This document shows positions 23,749-31,621 of a stretch of 56,332 bases of DNA, one piece after another (the first letter of the stretch is position 1; each line of letters starts with the position of its first letter). Under the pieces are notes generated by a model. The model ran no database searches, was not told the origin of the DNA, and worked only from the letters and a program-made list of their open reading frames with translations. A program made the position numbers and the translations under genes. Source of the DNA: a bacterium (GTDB taxonomy: Bacteria; Sysuimicrobiota; Sysuimicrobiia; Sysuimicrobiales; Segetimicrobiaceae); the NCBI GenBank assembly GCA_035945995.1, contig DASYZR010000066.1, positions 1-56,332 of the forward strand. Direction: 5' to 3'.

Positions 23749-25600
23749 CGGCCGCTCCCCCCCGCGCGGCGACGCCTCCGCGGCCGCCGGGCGGCGCGGA
23801 CTCCCCTCGAAGCAGCACAATGGCGCCGGTGGGGCACAGTTGCGGGCAGATCGCGCATCCGGAGCACAACGCGGGATCGATCGTGACCTTGAACCGTCTC
23901 TCGTACCGCGCGGGCGTCCAGCCCAGCGCCGGACACCCGATCGCGATGCACGCCTGACAGGCCGTGCAGGCCTCGGCGACCACCCCGAACGGCGGCCGGC
24001 GGATCTTGGCCGGGGCTTCCACGCAGGGACGGTTCGTGATGACGACCGAGACCCCGGGATGCGCGACGGCGGCCTCGAGCGTCCGATGGGTAGCGCCGAC
24101 GTCGTACGGGTCCACGACCTCGATCCACTCCACGCCCAGCGCGCGGCACAGCGCGACGAGGTCGGTGCGCGGCGCGCCGTCGCCTCGGATTGTCCGGCCG
24201 GTGGCCGGGTGTGGCTGTCCGCCGGTCATCGCGGTGGTGCCGTTGTCGAGGATCAGCACGGTAATCGGCGTGCGATTGTAAACGGCGTCCAGCAGCGCGG
24301 GAATGCCGGCATGGAGGAACGTCGAATCGCCCAAGGTGGCCACGATGGGGCCGGTGCGCGCGCCGGAACGCGCAAGCCCGATCGCCATCCCGATGCTCGA
24401 CCCCATGGCCAGCGTGGTATCAATCGCCCCGAGCGGAGGCAGCGCGGCCAACGTGTAGCAGCCGATGTCGCCGGCGACGACCGCCCCCATCTCTCGCAGC
24501 GCCATGTACGGCACCGTGTGAGGACAGCCGGGGCACAGGACCGGAGGTCGGGGAGACGCCGGCGCCGCCGGCACCTCCCGCGCCGGGGGCGCCGCCAGTC
24601 CCCCGGCCCGGGCGAAGCCGTCACGCACGAGGTCCGGCGTGAGCTCGCCTGTCCTCGGGAAGTACGCCTTGCCTTCCACGGAGAGGCCCGCGGCCCGCAG
24701 GGCGTCTTCGACCACCGGCTCGAGCTCTTCGACGACGAACAGCCGGTCGACCGACGCGGCAAAGTCCCGAATGCGGCCGAGGGGCAGTGGGAACGAGAAC
24801 CCCAGCTGAAGGACGCTGGCTTCGGGCAGCACCTCGCGCACGTACTGGGCGGCGACGCCGCTTGTGATCACGCCGAGGCGTCGATCGCGCAGTTCCACGC
24901 GGTTGAGGGGCGAGGTCTCGGCCTCGGCGGCGAGACGGGACAGCCGGTCAAGCAGGACGGGATGACGGCGGCGGGCATGCGCCGGCAGCATGACGTACTT
25001 GGCGGGGTCGCGGCGGAATCCCCGGGCCTCGGGGCACCGCCGTTCGCCGATCTCGACGACTCCGCTCCCGTGGCTGACGCGCGTCGTGGTCCGCACGAGC
25101 ACCGGAGTATCGTAGGCCTCGCTCAGATCGAACGCCGACGCGGTGAACGCCTTGGCCTCCGCCGAATCCGCCGGCTCCAGCAGCGGGATCCCGGCGAACC
25201 GGGCGTAAAGGCGATTGTCCTGCTCGTTTTGAGAACTATGCATCCCGGGGTCGTCGGCCGAGACGACAACCAAGCCCGCCCCCACGCCCGTGTACGCCGC
25301 CGAGAGGAACGTGTCCGCGGCCACGTTCAGCCCGACGTGTTTCATGGCGGCCAGCGCGCGAACGCCGCCGAGGGAGGCCCCCAGCGCCACGTCCAGGGCG
25401 ACTTTCTCGTTGGGGGACCACTCGACGTACACGCCCTCCCACTGCGCCAGTGTTTCGAGGATCTCGGTGCTGGGCGTGCCGGGATATCCGGCCGCCACCA
25501 TCACGCCGGCTTCGTAGGCGCCCCGCGCCACCGCCTGGTTGCCGAGGAGCACCCCGCGCGAGACGGGGGCCCGGTCTTCCGGCTTAGGCTGGAGGCTCAC
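23732..25600 (-). CDS. iorA: Indolepyruvate:ferredoxin oxidoreductase alpha subunit
   Basis: The 622-residue protein has the fused pyrimidine and TPP domains of IorA: LLGNQAVARGAYEAGVMVAAGYPGTPSTE at residues 17-45, CPGCPHT near 350, GDIGCYTLAALPPLG, GDSTFLHAG, and two C-terminal cluster motifs (CTACQACIAIGCP and CSGCAICPQLCP). It converts aryl pyruvates to arylacetyl-CoA with ferredoxin reduction. A ligase of the phenylacetate-CoA family is in the same operon, so aromatic amino acids or arylacetates could feed or drain this step. The GTG at 25600 overlaps the synthase stop. The C-terminal 25 residues are Gly/Ala/Arg-rich and lack family support. Confidence 0.88.
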   Translation of the reverse strand: MSLQPKPEDRAPVSRGVLLGNQAVARGAYEAGVMVAAGYPGTPSTEILETLAQWEGVYVEWSPNEKVALDVALGASLGGVRALAAMKHVGLNVAADTFLSAAYTGVGAGLVVVSADDPGMHSSQNEQDNRLYARFAGIPLLEPADSAEAKAFTASAFDLSEAYDTPVLVRTTTRVSHGSGVVEIGERRCPEARGFRRDPAKYVMLPAHARRRHPVLLDRLSRLAAEAETSPLNRVELRDRRLGVITSGVAAQYVREVLPEASVLQLGFSFPLPLGRIRDFAASVDRLFVVEELEPVVEDALRAAGLSVEGKAYFPRTGELTPDLVRDGFARAGGLAAPPAREVPAAPASPRPPVLCPGCPHTVPYMALREMGAVVAGDIGCYTLAALPPLGAIDTTLAMGSSIGMAIGLARSGARTGPIVATLGDSTFLHAGIPALLDAVYNRTPITVLILDNGTTAMTGGQPHPATGRTIRGDGAPRTDLVALCRALGVEWIEVVDPYDVGATHRTLEAAVAHPGVSVVITNRPCVEAPAKIRRPPFGVVAEACTACQACIAIGCPALGWTPARYERRFKVTIDPALCSGCAICPQLCPTGAIVLLRGESAPPGGRGGVAARGGAADARNA

Positions 25601-26853
25601 GCGACCGGTGCCGTCCGGTATGACGACGCCCCTGACGTCACCAGCGCGAGGATCTCCTCGTCGCAGAGGACATGCGTGCTCGCTTTGGCACAGTCGAGCA
25701 CGCGACGTACGAAGTCCGGATGCGGCGGGACGCGGTGCTGTTCGCACCAGTACACCACGTTGGCCTGTCCGCTCATGGGCCCGATGGTGAGCCGCTGTTC
25801 CCGGCCGACCTCCTCGGCGGGAACGCTGCTGTAGACTCGGTCCGCGAGCCAGCGGTCGTCCCGCCGCAACGCCTTGAGGATCGCGGCGGCGTGCACGCCG
25901 CTGCTCGTCTCGAACGCATCCTTGCCGACGACCGGATAGTTGGGCAGCATCGGCAGCCCCACGGCGTCGGCGACGGCCCGGCAGTACGCGGGGAGCGCCC
26001 GCAGATCGATCTCGACCCAGCCCATCCAGTCGAGCAGCCGCAGATTGACGAGCAATTGCTCCATGCTGGTGTTGCCGACCCGCTCGCCGATCCCCAGCGC
26101 GCACGCGTGCAACCGGTCCGCGCCGGCCTCTGCGGCCGCGAGCGCATTGATCACGTCCAGCCCACGATCGCGGTGGCCGTGCCAGTCGATGGCGATCGCA
26201 TCGCCGACGACGCGACGCATGAACCGGACCAGCCGCCAGGCCCCCCAGGGCGTCGCGTGCCCGACCGTATCGGCCACACAGATCCGACCCGCCCCCGCCG
26301 CCACCGCAGCGGTGTAGAGACGCCGCAGGTCATCCGGCCGGGCCCGCGTGGTGTCCTCGGTGACGAACATCACCTCGAGCCCCAGGCGGCGCGCGTGCGT
26401 CACCGCGGCGTCGGCGGTACGAAGCAGAAACTCGACGTCCCAGCCCTCGACGTACTGGCGGATGGGGCTGCTCCCGAGGAAGAGCGCGGCTTCGATCGCG
26501 ACACCGCTCCGCTGCTGGGCCTCCGCGATCGGGACGATGTCGGCCTCGGTGGTCCGGCCGGCGCAATTCGGCCGGAGATGCAGCCGGTGGCCGCGGATTT
26601 CGCGGGCCAGCGCCACCACGTCGTCGAGCGCCTGCGGGCCGGCGCCGGGATAGCCGAGATTCACGGCGGAGATTCCGAGATCGTCCATGAGGTGCAGGAT
26701 CACGCGCTTCTGCTCCGCCGACGGCTGCCGCACGGAGGGACTCTGCAACCCGTCGCGGAGCGTCTCGTCGTTGATGTCGAGCGGTCCGCGTGGCCGGCGC
26801 GGGCGTTGCCCCGCCGTGTTCCAGTCGTAGATCAGATCCACGGGCTTGATCAT
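25597..26853 (-). CDS. DRE-TIM metallolyase, 2-isopropylmalate/homocitrate synthase-like
   Basis: This 418-residue TIM-barrel enzyme has the metal and catalytic motif DETLRDGLQSP (residues 29-39), DWHGHRDRG with the HxH metal ligands, and the GIGERVGNTS signature. It is shorter than LeuA and appears to lack the C-terminal regulatory domain. Family members join acetyl-CoA to a 2-oxoacid, or split 3-hydroxyacyl compounds. With leuC- and leuD-like genes in the same operon it looks like a chain-extension or branched-acid pathway, but the oxoacid is unknown. The start at 26853 has AGGAGGGG upstream. Confidence 0.78.
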   Translation of the reverse strand: MIKPVDLIYDWNTAGQRPRRPRGPLDINDETLRDGLQSPSVRQPSAEQKRVILHLMDDLGISAVNLGYPGAGPQALDDVVALAREIRGHRLHLRPNCAGRTTEADIVPIAEAQQRSGVAIEAALFLGSSPIRQYVEGWDVEFLLRTADAAVTHARRLGLEVMFVTEDTTRARPDDLRRLYTAAVAAGAGRICVADTVGHATPWGAWRLVRFMRRVVGDAIAIDWHGHRDRGLDVINALAAAEAGADRLHACALGIGERVGNTSMEQLLVNLRLLDWMGWVEIDLRALPAYCRAVADAVGLPMLPNYPVVGKDAFETSSGVHAAAILKALRRDDRWLADRVYSSVPAEEVGREQRLTIGPMSGQANVVYWCEQHRVPPHPDFVRRVLDCAKASTHVLCDEEILALVTSGASSYRTAPVA

Positions 26854-28142
26854 TTGGTTCCCCTCCTGGGGCGTCGGTCGATGACGCGGAGTGCCTTCCC
26901 CTCGCTCCGCGGGATTTCGCCCGGTGCCAGCACGGCGACCACGGCCGACAGTCCGAGATTCGCGCGCAGGGCGCTCTCCGCGCGGCGCGCGAGCGCAACG
27001 GTCTCGGTCGCGCCGGCGTCGCGGCGTTCGATGTGCACTTCGAGCACGTCGAGCGCCCGCGGCCGGTGGATCACGATCTGGTAGTGCGGGGTGAGATCCG
27101 GAATACGCAGGAGCACCGCCTCGATGTCCGACGGGAACAGGTTGACGCCGCGTACGATCAGCATGTCGTCGATCCGGCCGCCGACGCGCGCCATGCGGAC
27201 GAGCGTGCGGCCGCACGCGCATGGCTCCGGATCGAGCGACGTGATGTCGCCCGTCCGGTACCGGAGCAGCGGGGCCGCCTCCTTGGTCAGCGTGGTCAGC
27301 ACGAGTTCCCCCGGCGTCCCCGGCGGAAGCGGCGCGCCGGTCGCCGGGTCGACCACCTCGGGGAAGAAGTGGTCCTCCTGCACGTGCAGCCCGCCTCTGG
27401 CTTCGCACTCCGCCGCGACGCCCGGCCCGATCACCTCGCTGAGCCCGTAGATATCCGAGGCGCGGATGCCGAGACGGCCCTCAATCTCCGCCCGTGTCGC
27501 CTCGCACCAGGGCTCCGCCCCGAACGCCCCGCAGCGCAACGCGGGCGGCGGGCCGCCCGCCCCGTCGATGGCCTCCGCGATGTGCAGGGCGTACGATGGA
27601 GTGCAGCACAGGACCGTGACGCCGAACTCGCCCAGCAGCCGCACCTGGCGCGCCGTGTTCCCCGACGACGTGGGAAGGACCGCGGCCCCCAGACGCTGCG
27701 CTCCGTAATGGAAGCCGAGGCCCCCGGTGAACAGCCCGTATCCGAACGCGTTCTGAATGATGTCGCCGCGCCCCACGCCGCTGCTGGCCAGGCAACGCGC
27801 CATCGTCTCGCCCCAGGTCTCCCAATCGGCGCGCGTATAGGCGGCCGCGGTCGGCGTCCCGGTCGTGCCCGACGAGCAGTGAAACTCCGCAACCTGGTCC
27901 CGCGGGCAGGCGAGCAGGTCGAACGGGTACGCGCGGCGCAGGTCGTCCTTCGTCGTAAACGGCACACGGGCGAGATCGTCGACGCCACGGATGTCCCCCG
28001 CGCGGATGCCGGCGGCGTCGAGCCGCGCGCGGTAGAACGGCACGGCGTGGGAGACGCGCGCCACGGTCGCCTGCAGCCGTGTGTCTTGCCGCGCCCGGAG
28101 GGCCTCACGGTCGAGCGTCTCCACGCCGGGATTCCAGATCAT
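26850..28142 (-). CDS. Phenylacetate-CoA ligase family protein (PaaK-like)
   Basis: The 430-residue adenylate-forming enzyme has the PaaK hallmarks: FHCSSGTTGTPT (ATP loop, near residues 88-99), SDIYGLSEVIGPG, LRYRTGDITSL and a late RSEGKALRV region with the catalytic lysine. PaaK makes phenylacetyl-CoA from phenylacetate, CoA and ATP, and homologues accept other aryl acids. Gene order places it between leuD-like and synthase-like genes, both by 4-base overlap. Benzoate itself would normally use a different ligase, which is not in this window. Confidence 0.85.
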   Translation of the reverse strand: MIWNPGVETLDREALRARQDTRLQATVARVSHAVPFYRARLDAAGIRAGDIRGVDDLARVPFTTKDDLRRAYPFDLLACPRDQVAEFHCSSGTTGTPTAAAYTRADWETWGETMARCLASSGVGRGDIIQNAFGYGLFTGGLGFHYGAQRLGAAVLPTSSGNTARQVRLLGEFGVTVLCCTPSYALHIAEAIDGAGGPPPALRCGAFGAEPWCEATRAEIEGRLGIRASDIYGLSEVIGPGVAAECEARGGLHVQEDHFFPEVVDPATGAPLPPGTPGELVLTTLTKEAAPLLRYRTGDITSLDPEPCACGRTLVRMARVGGRIDDMLIVRGVNLFPSDIEAVLLRIPDLTPHYQIVIHRPRALDVLEVHIERRDAGATETVALARRAESALRANLGLSAVVAVLAPGEIPRSEGKALRVIDRRPRRGTK

Positions 28143-28666
28143 CCGCGGCTCCCCGCGGCGCGCGCACGGCGCCGCAACAGCGGCCCGATCCCGCCGGCCC
28201 GCAGCACCTCCAGCATCGGCGCCGCGAGCGGCTGGCCCTGCAGGGTCGCGCCGGTTGCCGGGTTACGGACGATGCCGACCTCGAGGTCGACCTCGATCGC
28301 ATCTCCGTCGGCGACGGCGTCCGCAGCGCCCGTGCACGGCAGCACCGGCAGGCCGATCGCGACCGCGTTGCGCAGAAACAGGCGTGCGAACGAGGCCGCG
28401 ACCACGCACCCGACGCCGAGCGCCTTGAGCCCCTCCGGCGCCGTCTCGCGGCTACTCCCGCAGCCGAAGTTCCGGCCGGCGACGACGACGTCGCCCGAAC
28501 GCACCTCGGTGGCGAAGCGCGGATTGACCGCCTCGAGCGTGTGCGCCGCGCGTTCGGCAAGCGGGACGACCGCGTAGGCGCCCGGAGACAGGACATCGGT
28601 ACTGATGTCGTCACCGAGGCGCCACGCCCGGCCGAGAATGCGGAGACCCGGCTCACCCGTGGTCAT
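28139..28666 (-). CDS. LeuD-like small subunit of an aconitase-family isomerase
   Basis: The 175-residue swivel domain shows GRAWRLGDDISTDVLSPG at the start, NFGCGSSRE near residue 66, and a hydrophobic SFARLFLRNAVAIGLP loop, all typical of LeuD or homoaconitase small subunits. It must pair with the LeuC-like protein encoded directly upstream (ATGA overlap) to form a hydro-lyase that moves a hydroxyl between neighbouring carbons. Together they resemble the archaeal and thermophile type of isopropylmalate or homoaconitate isomerase. Confidence 0.83.
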   Translation of the reverse strand: MTTGEPGLRILGRAWRLGDDISTDVLSPGAYAVVPLAERAAHTLEAVNPRFATEVRSGDVVVAGRNFGCGSSRETAPEGLKALGVGCVVAASFARLFLRNAVAIGLPVLPCTGAADAVADGDAIEVDLEVGIVRNPATGATLQGQPLAAPMLEVLRAGGIGPLLRRRARAAGSRG

Positions 28667-29994
28667 GGAATCTCCTGCGCCGGCGGACCGAGGCCCAGGC
28701 CTGTGCCGCGCGCGCGCCACGGCCCCCGCGGCACCGGACACAGCAGGCGGCGCGGATCCGTGATGCGGCCGCGTATGGCGGTCGCGGCGACCGTCGCAGG
28801 CGACGCGAGGAAAATCTCCGCCTGCGGACTGCCCATCCGCCCGGGAAAGTTGCGGTTGTGCGTGCCGATGCAGCGCTCGCCGGCCGCGAGCACCCCGCCG
28901 TGTCCGCCAAAGCACGGCCCGCACCCGGCGGGCATCAGCAGCGCGCCGGCGTCCACGAGCGTCTCGAGAAGCCCTTCCGCCATGGCCTGACGCTCGACCT
29001 GCCAGGACGCGGGAGCGACCAACAGCCGGGTGCGCGGGTGCACGCGATGTCCCGCCAGGATCCGGGCGGCCACGCGCAGATCCTCGAGGCGGCCGTTCGT
29101 GCACGAGCCGAGGAACGCCTGATCGATCGGCGTGCCCTCGACCGCCTCGACGGGCTTGACCCGATCGACGGCGTGCGGGACGGCAACCTGCGGCCCGAGG
29201 GTCTCGAGTTGAATGCGCACGGTGCGCGCGTAGCGGGCATCGGCGTCGGGGCCGAACGCGTCCACGTCAATGCCGAGTTGGCGATAGTGCCGGAGGGTCC
29301 CGTCGTCGGCGGGAAACAGGCCGAACTTGGCGCCGAGTTCGACCGCCATGTTCGCGATCGTCAGGCGGCCCGCGACGTCCACCGCGCCGGCCGCCGGCCC
29401 GCCAAATTCCAGCGCCTGGTACTGGGCGCCGTCGGTGCCGATCTGTCCGGCCAGGGCGAGCACCACGTCCTTCCACATGACGCCCACGGCGAGCCGGCCG
29501 GCCAGCTCCACCAGGATCGTCGGAGGGACCTGAAACCACAGCTCTCCGGTCGCCAGGACGTAGGTCATTTCCGAGGTCCCGATTCCGGTGCCGCCGATCC
29601 CGAGGGCGCCGGCGGTCGTCGTGTGGGAATCGGTACCCACGAGCAGTTGCCCGGGCTGCGCCAACCCTTGCTCGGCGACGAGCTGGTGGCAGATGCCCGT
29701 GCCGGCGTCGAAAAAGTGCAGAATCTCGAACTCACGCACGTAATCGCGGATGCGGCGGTGAACCTCGGCGGCGGCCACCGACGGCGAGGGTACCAGGTGA
29801 TCCAGCACGACCACGACGCGGGCCCGGTCCCACACCGACGCGAAGCCCGATCCGCGGAGCAGGTCGAACGCCGGAACCGCGAAGATGTCGTGGAGGAGCG
29901 CCAAATCCACGCGTCCCGTGACGAACTGGCCGGGAACCACGTCGGGCCGGCCGGAGGCGCGAGCGAAGATCTTCTCCGCCATGGTCATTCCCAT
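28663..29994 (-). CDS. LeuC-like large subunit of an aconitase-family isomerase
   Basis: The 443-residue protein has the aconitase-superfamily [4Fe-4S] ligands in GSCTNGR (near residue 300) and CGPCFGGHGG (near 360), plus GTDSHTTTAGALG near residue 115. The size fits two-subunit isopropylmalate or homoaconitate isomerases. The ATG at 29994 is chosen for the GGGAGGG upstream; two further methionines lie within 5 codons. It is the first gene of the long block 2 operon. No leuB-type dehydrogenase accompanies it, so ordinary leucine synthesis is doubtful. Confidence 0.84.
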   Translation of the reverse strand: MGMTMAEKIFARASGRPDVVPGQFVTGRVDLALLHDIFAVPAFDLLRGSGFASVWDRARVVVVLDHLVPSPSVAAAEVHRRIRDYVREFEILHFFDAGTGICHQLVAEQGLAQPGQLLVGTDSHTTTAGALGIGGTGIGTSEMTYVLATGELWFQVPPTILVELAGRLAVGVMWKDVVLALAGQIGTDGAQYQALEFGGPAAGAVDVAGRLTIANMAVELGAKFGLFPADDGTLRHYRQLGIDVDAFGPDADARYARTVRIQLETLGPQVAVPHAVDRVKPVEAVEGTPIDQAFLGSCTNGRLEDLRVAARILAGHRVHPRTRLLVAPASWQVERQAMAEGLLETLVDAGALLMPAGCGPCFGGHGGVLAAGERCIGTHNRNFPGRMGSPQAEIFLASPATVAATAIRGRITDPRRLLCPVPRGPWRARGTGLGLGPPAQEIP

Positions 29995-30033
29995 CGGGGG
30001 CCCTCCCGATCGCGACGGCATGCCAACAGCCGC

Positions 30034-30049
30034 CCGACCAAACGGTCGG
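30034..30049. promoter_or_regulatory. Operator-like inverted repeat upstream of block 2
   Basis: CCGACC (30034-30039) and GGTCGG (30044-30049) flank a 4-base spacer, 40 bases upstream of the LeuC-like start. Read on the minus strand, ACCGACCGTTTGGT is close to TetR-family operators reported for phenylacetate/fatty acid regulators such as Thermus PfmR. It is a candidate site for either of the two TetR proteins here. Confidence 0.5.
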
Positions 30050-30083
30050 TTGATGTTCACTATGGGGCCGCACCCCGGCCAAG

Positions 30084-30107
30084 ACAATGAAGCGTCCGCT
30101 TCATTGT
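30084..30107. promoter_or_regulatory. Perfect 11-bp inverted repeat upstream of block 2
   Basis: Arms ACAATGAAGCG (30084-30094) and CGCTTCATTGT (30097-30107) are separated by TC. This A/T-rich dyad stands out in its GC-rich surroundings and lies 90 bases upstream of the LeuC-like start, downstream of the FAD oxidoreductase gene. It could be a terminator of the upstream gene, an operator, or both. The symmetry is perfect. Confidence 0.6.
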
Positions 30108-30147
30108 GGTGATGCAAACGCTCCCGGCCGCCCGACCGAGGGATGAA

Positions 30148-31332
30148 CTAGCCGGTGATGTGCATCTGATAGCCGCCGCGGAACGCCCGGCGCTCCGCAA
30201 AGCGCGTGATGCTGAACGCCTCGAGATCGACGTAGGAGCAGCGGCCGGTGACGACGTATTCCGCGATCGCCTCGCCCGTGGCCGGGCAAAGCTTGAACGA
30301 GTTGCCGCTGCCGCCGACGACTTGAAGGTAGCCGCGCACGCCTGGCACGGGGCCGAAGATCAGGTGGTAATCCGGGCTGATACCGTCGGGTCCCGACCAT
30401 GAGCGCACGCGGGACATCCGGTCCGCCCACGGACAGCGCCGGACCAGATTGTCATGGATCTCCGCCTCGAAGAGCACCGGGGGACGCGGCGGGACGGCGT
30501 CCGGGTCAAGAACGTGTGTCTCCAACTCCGCGTTCTCGGACGAACCTCCGCCGGCCAGCATGAGGCCCGTCGCGTCCGGCCGGCAGTACGTCATGGTGGT
30601 CATGTCGATCCAGGTCGGGCTCGCACGATTCCACCCGCGGTACTGTGGGTTGAACGCCACCATCTGCAACAATCCCGGCCTCACAGGGATCTCCACGCCC
30701 ACCATCCGGGCAATCCCGGCTGCCCACGCCCCGGCGCAGTTGACGACGAGCGACGTCCGAATCGGGCCCTGGTCCGTCACCACTCCGGACACGGCCCCGT
30801 TCCGGACGATGTCGATCACGGTGACGCCGGGATAGATCGTCGCGCCGAGCTCCCTTGCCTTGTCCACGAACGCCACGGCGGCGGAGTAGGGGTCCGCATA
30901 GCCCGCGTCCGCTTCGTACGCGGCGACCCCGAGGCCGTCGCTCGCGAACTCCGGGATCCAGCCGCGGACCTCCCCGGGATCGATCAGCTCGGTGTCCACG
31001 CCCACCTGCCGTTGCATTGCGACGACCCGCTTCATGTTGAGGACATCGCCCGCGCCGGCGGTGGCGATGAAGCCGTTCCGCACGTAATCGACCGGACGCC
31101 CGAGCTCGGCCTCCAGGTGCGGCCAGAGTTGGGCCGCCCGGTGCGCAAGCCGGACCATCGACGGGTTGGAATAGTGACACCGGATGATGCCGCCCGACGC
31201 CCCGGACGACGCCGCGCCGATGCCGCGGCGCTCGACCAGCGCGACCTGCTTGCCGGCTTTGGCGAGGTGATACGCCACGCTCGCCCCGTGGACTCCTCCG
31301 CCGATCACGACGATTTCGGCCTCAGGAGTCAC
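30148..31332 (-). CDS. FAD-dependent amine/amino-acid oxidoreductase (DadA/SoxB-like)
   Basis: The 394-residue protein starts with a Rossmann FAD motif IVVIGGGVHGASVAYHLAKAG and shows SGGIIRCHYS, the usual flavin-attachment-region style of the glycine/sarcosine oxidase family, then VVNCAGAWA and a C-terminal VVGGSGNSFKLCPATGEAIAEY. It should oxidise an amine or amino acid to an imine. A connection with aromatic degradation is not obvious; amino-acid catabolism feeding the oxoacid oxidoreductases is possible. GTG at 31332 is preferred (AAGGAG upstream); an ATG at 31353 would overlap the cold-shock gene by one base. Confidence 0.78.
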   Translation of the reverse strand: MTPEAEIVVIGGGVHGASVAYHLAKAGKQVALVERRGIGAASSGASGGIIRCHYSNPSMVRLAHRAAQLWPHLEAELGRPVDYVRNGFIATAGAGDVLNMKRVVAMQRQVGVDTELIDPGEVRGWIPEFASDGLGVAAYEADAGYADPYSAAVAFVDKARELGATIYPGVTVIDIVRNGAVSGVVTDQGPIRTSLVVNCAGAWAAGIARMVGVEIPVRPGLLQMVAFNPQYRGWNRASPTWIDMTTMTYCRPDATGLMLAGGGSSENAELETHVLDPDAVPPRPPVLFEAEIHDNLVRRCPWADRMSRVRSWSGPDGISPDYHLIFGPVPGVRGYLQVVGGSGNSFKLCPATGEAIAEYVVTGRCSYVDLEAFSITRFAERRAFRGGYQMHITG

Positions 31333-31352
31333 GGCAGGTCTCCTTCCCGGCA

Positions 31353-31574
31353 TCAGGCCACCCGGCGCACGTCCGACGCCTGAAGGCCTTCCAACCCTCG
31401 GAAGATGGTGAACTCCACTTCCTCTCCTTCGCGGAGGAACGCCGGACCGGGTGTGCCGACCGCCGAGTAGTGCACGAAGACCTTGGTCCCGGCCGGCGAC
31501 TCGATAAAGCCAAATCCGGCGTTGACGCTGAACCAGGTGACACGCCCTCGTACTCGCTCAAGCGACACCGTCAT
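31353..31574 (-). CDS. Cold-shock-domain (CspA-like) protein
   Basis: The 73-residue protein has a single cold shock domain with RNP1 (GFGFIE, near residues 20-25) and RNP2 (VFVHYSA, near 32-38). The usual TVKWF start appears as RVTWFSV. It should bind single-stranded RNA or DNA and may melt hairpins in the GC-rich transcripts. It lies between the hydratase and the FAD oxidoreductase on the same strand, so it may be co-transcribed with catabolic genes, which is unusual. Confidence 0.85.
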   Translation of the reverse strand: MTVSLERVRGRVTWFSVNAGFGFIESPAGTKVFVHYSAVGTPGPAFLREGEEVEFTIFRGLEGLQASDVRRVA

Positions 31575-31621
31575 GACGGGCCTCCTCCTCGATCGCGGGT
31601 GCGCGGTGCTGCGACGACAGA

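Noticed and set aside
23723-25834. Long plus-strand frame opposite iorA
   Set aside because: Shadow of iorA, whose TPP and Fe-S motifs are clear on the minus strand.
25597-29994. Leucine biosynthesis operon
   Set aside because: No leuB, the synthase lacks the LeuA regulatory domain, and neighbours are PaaK, Ior and Kor genes.
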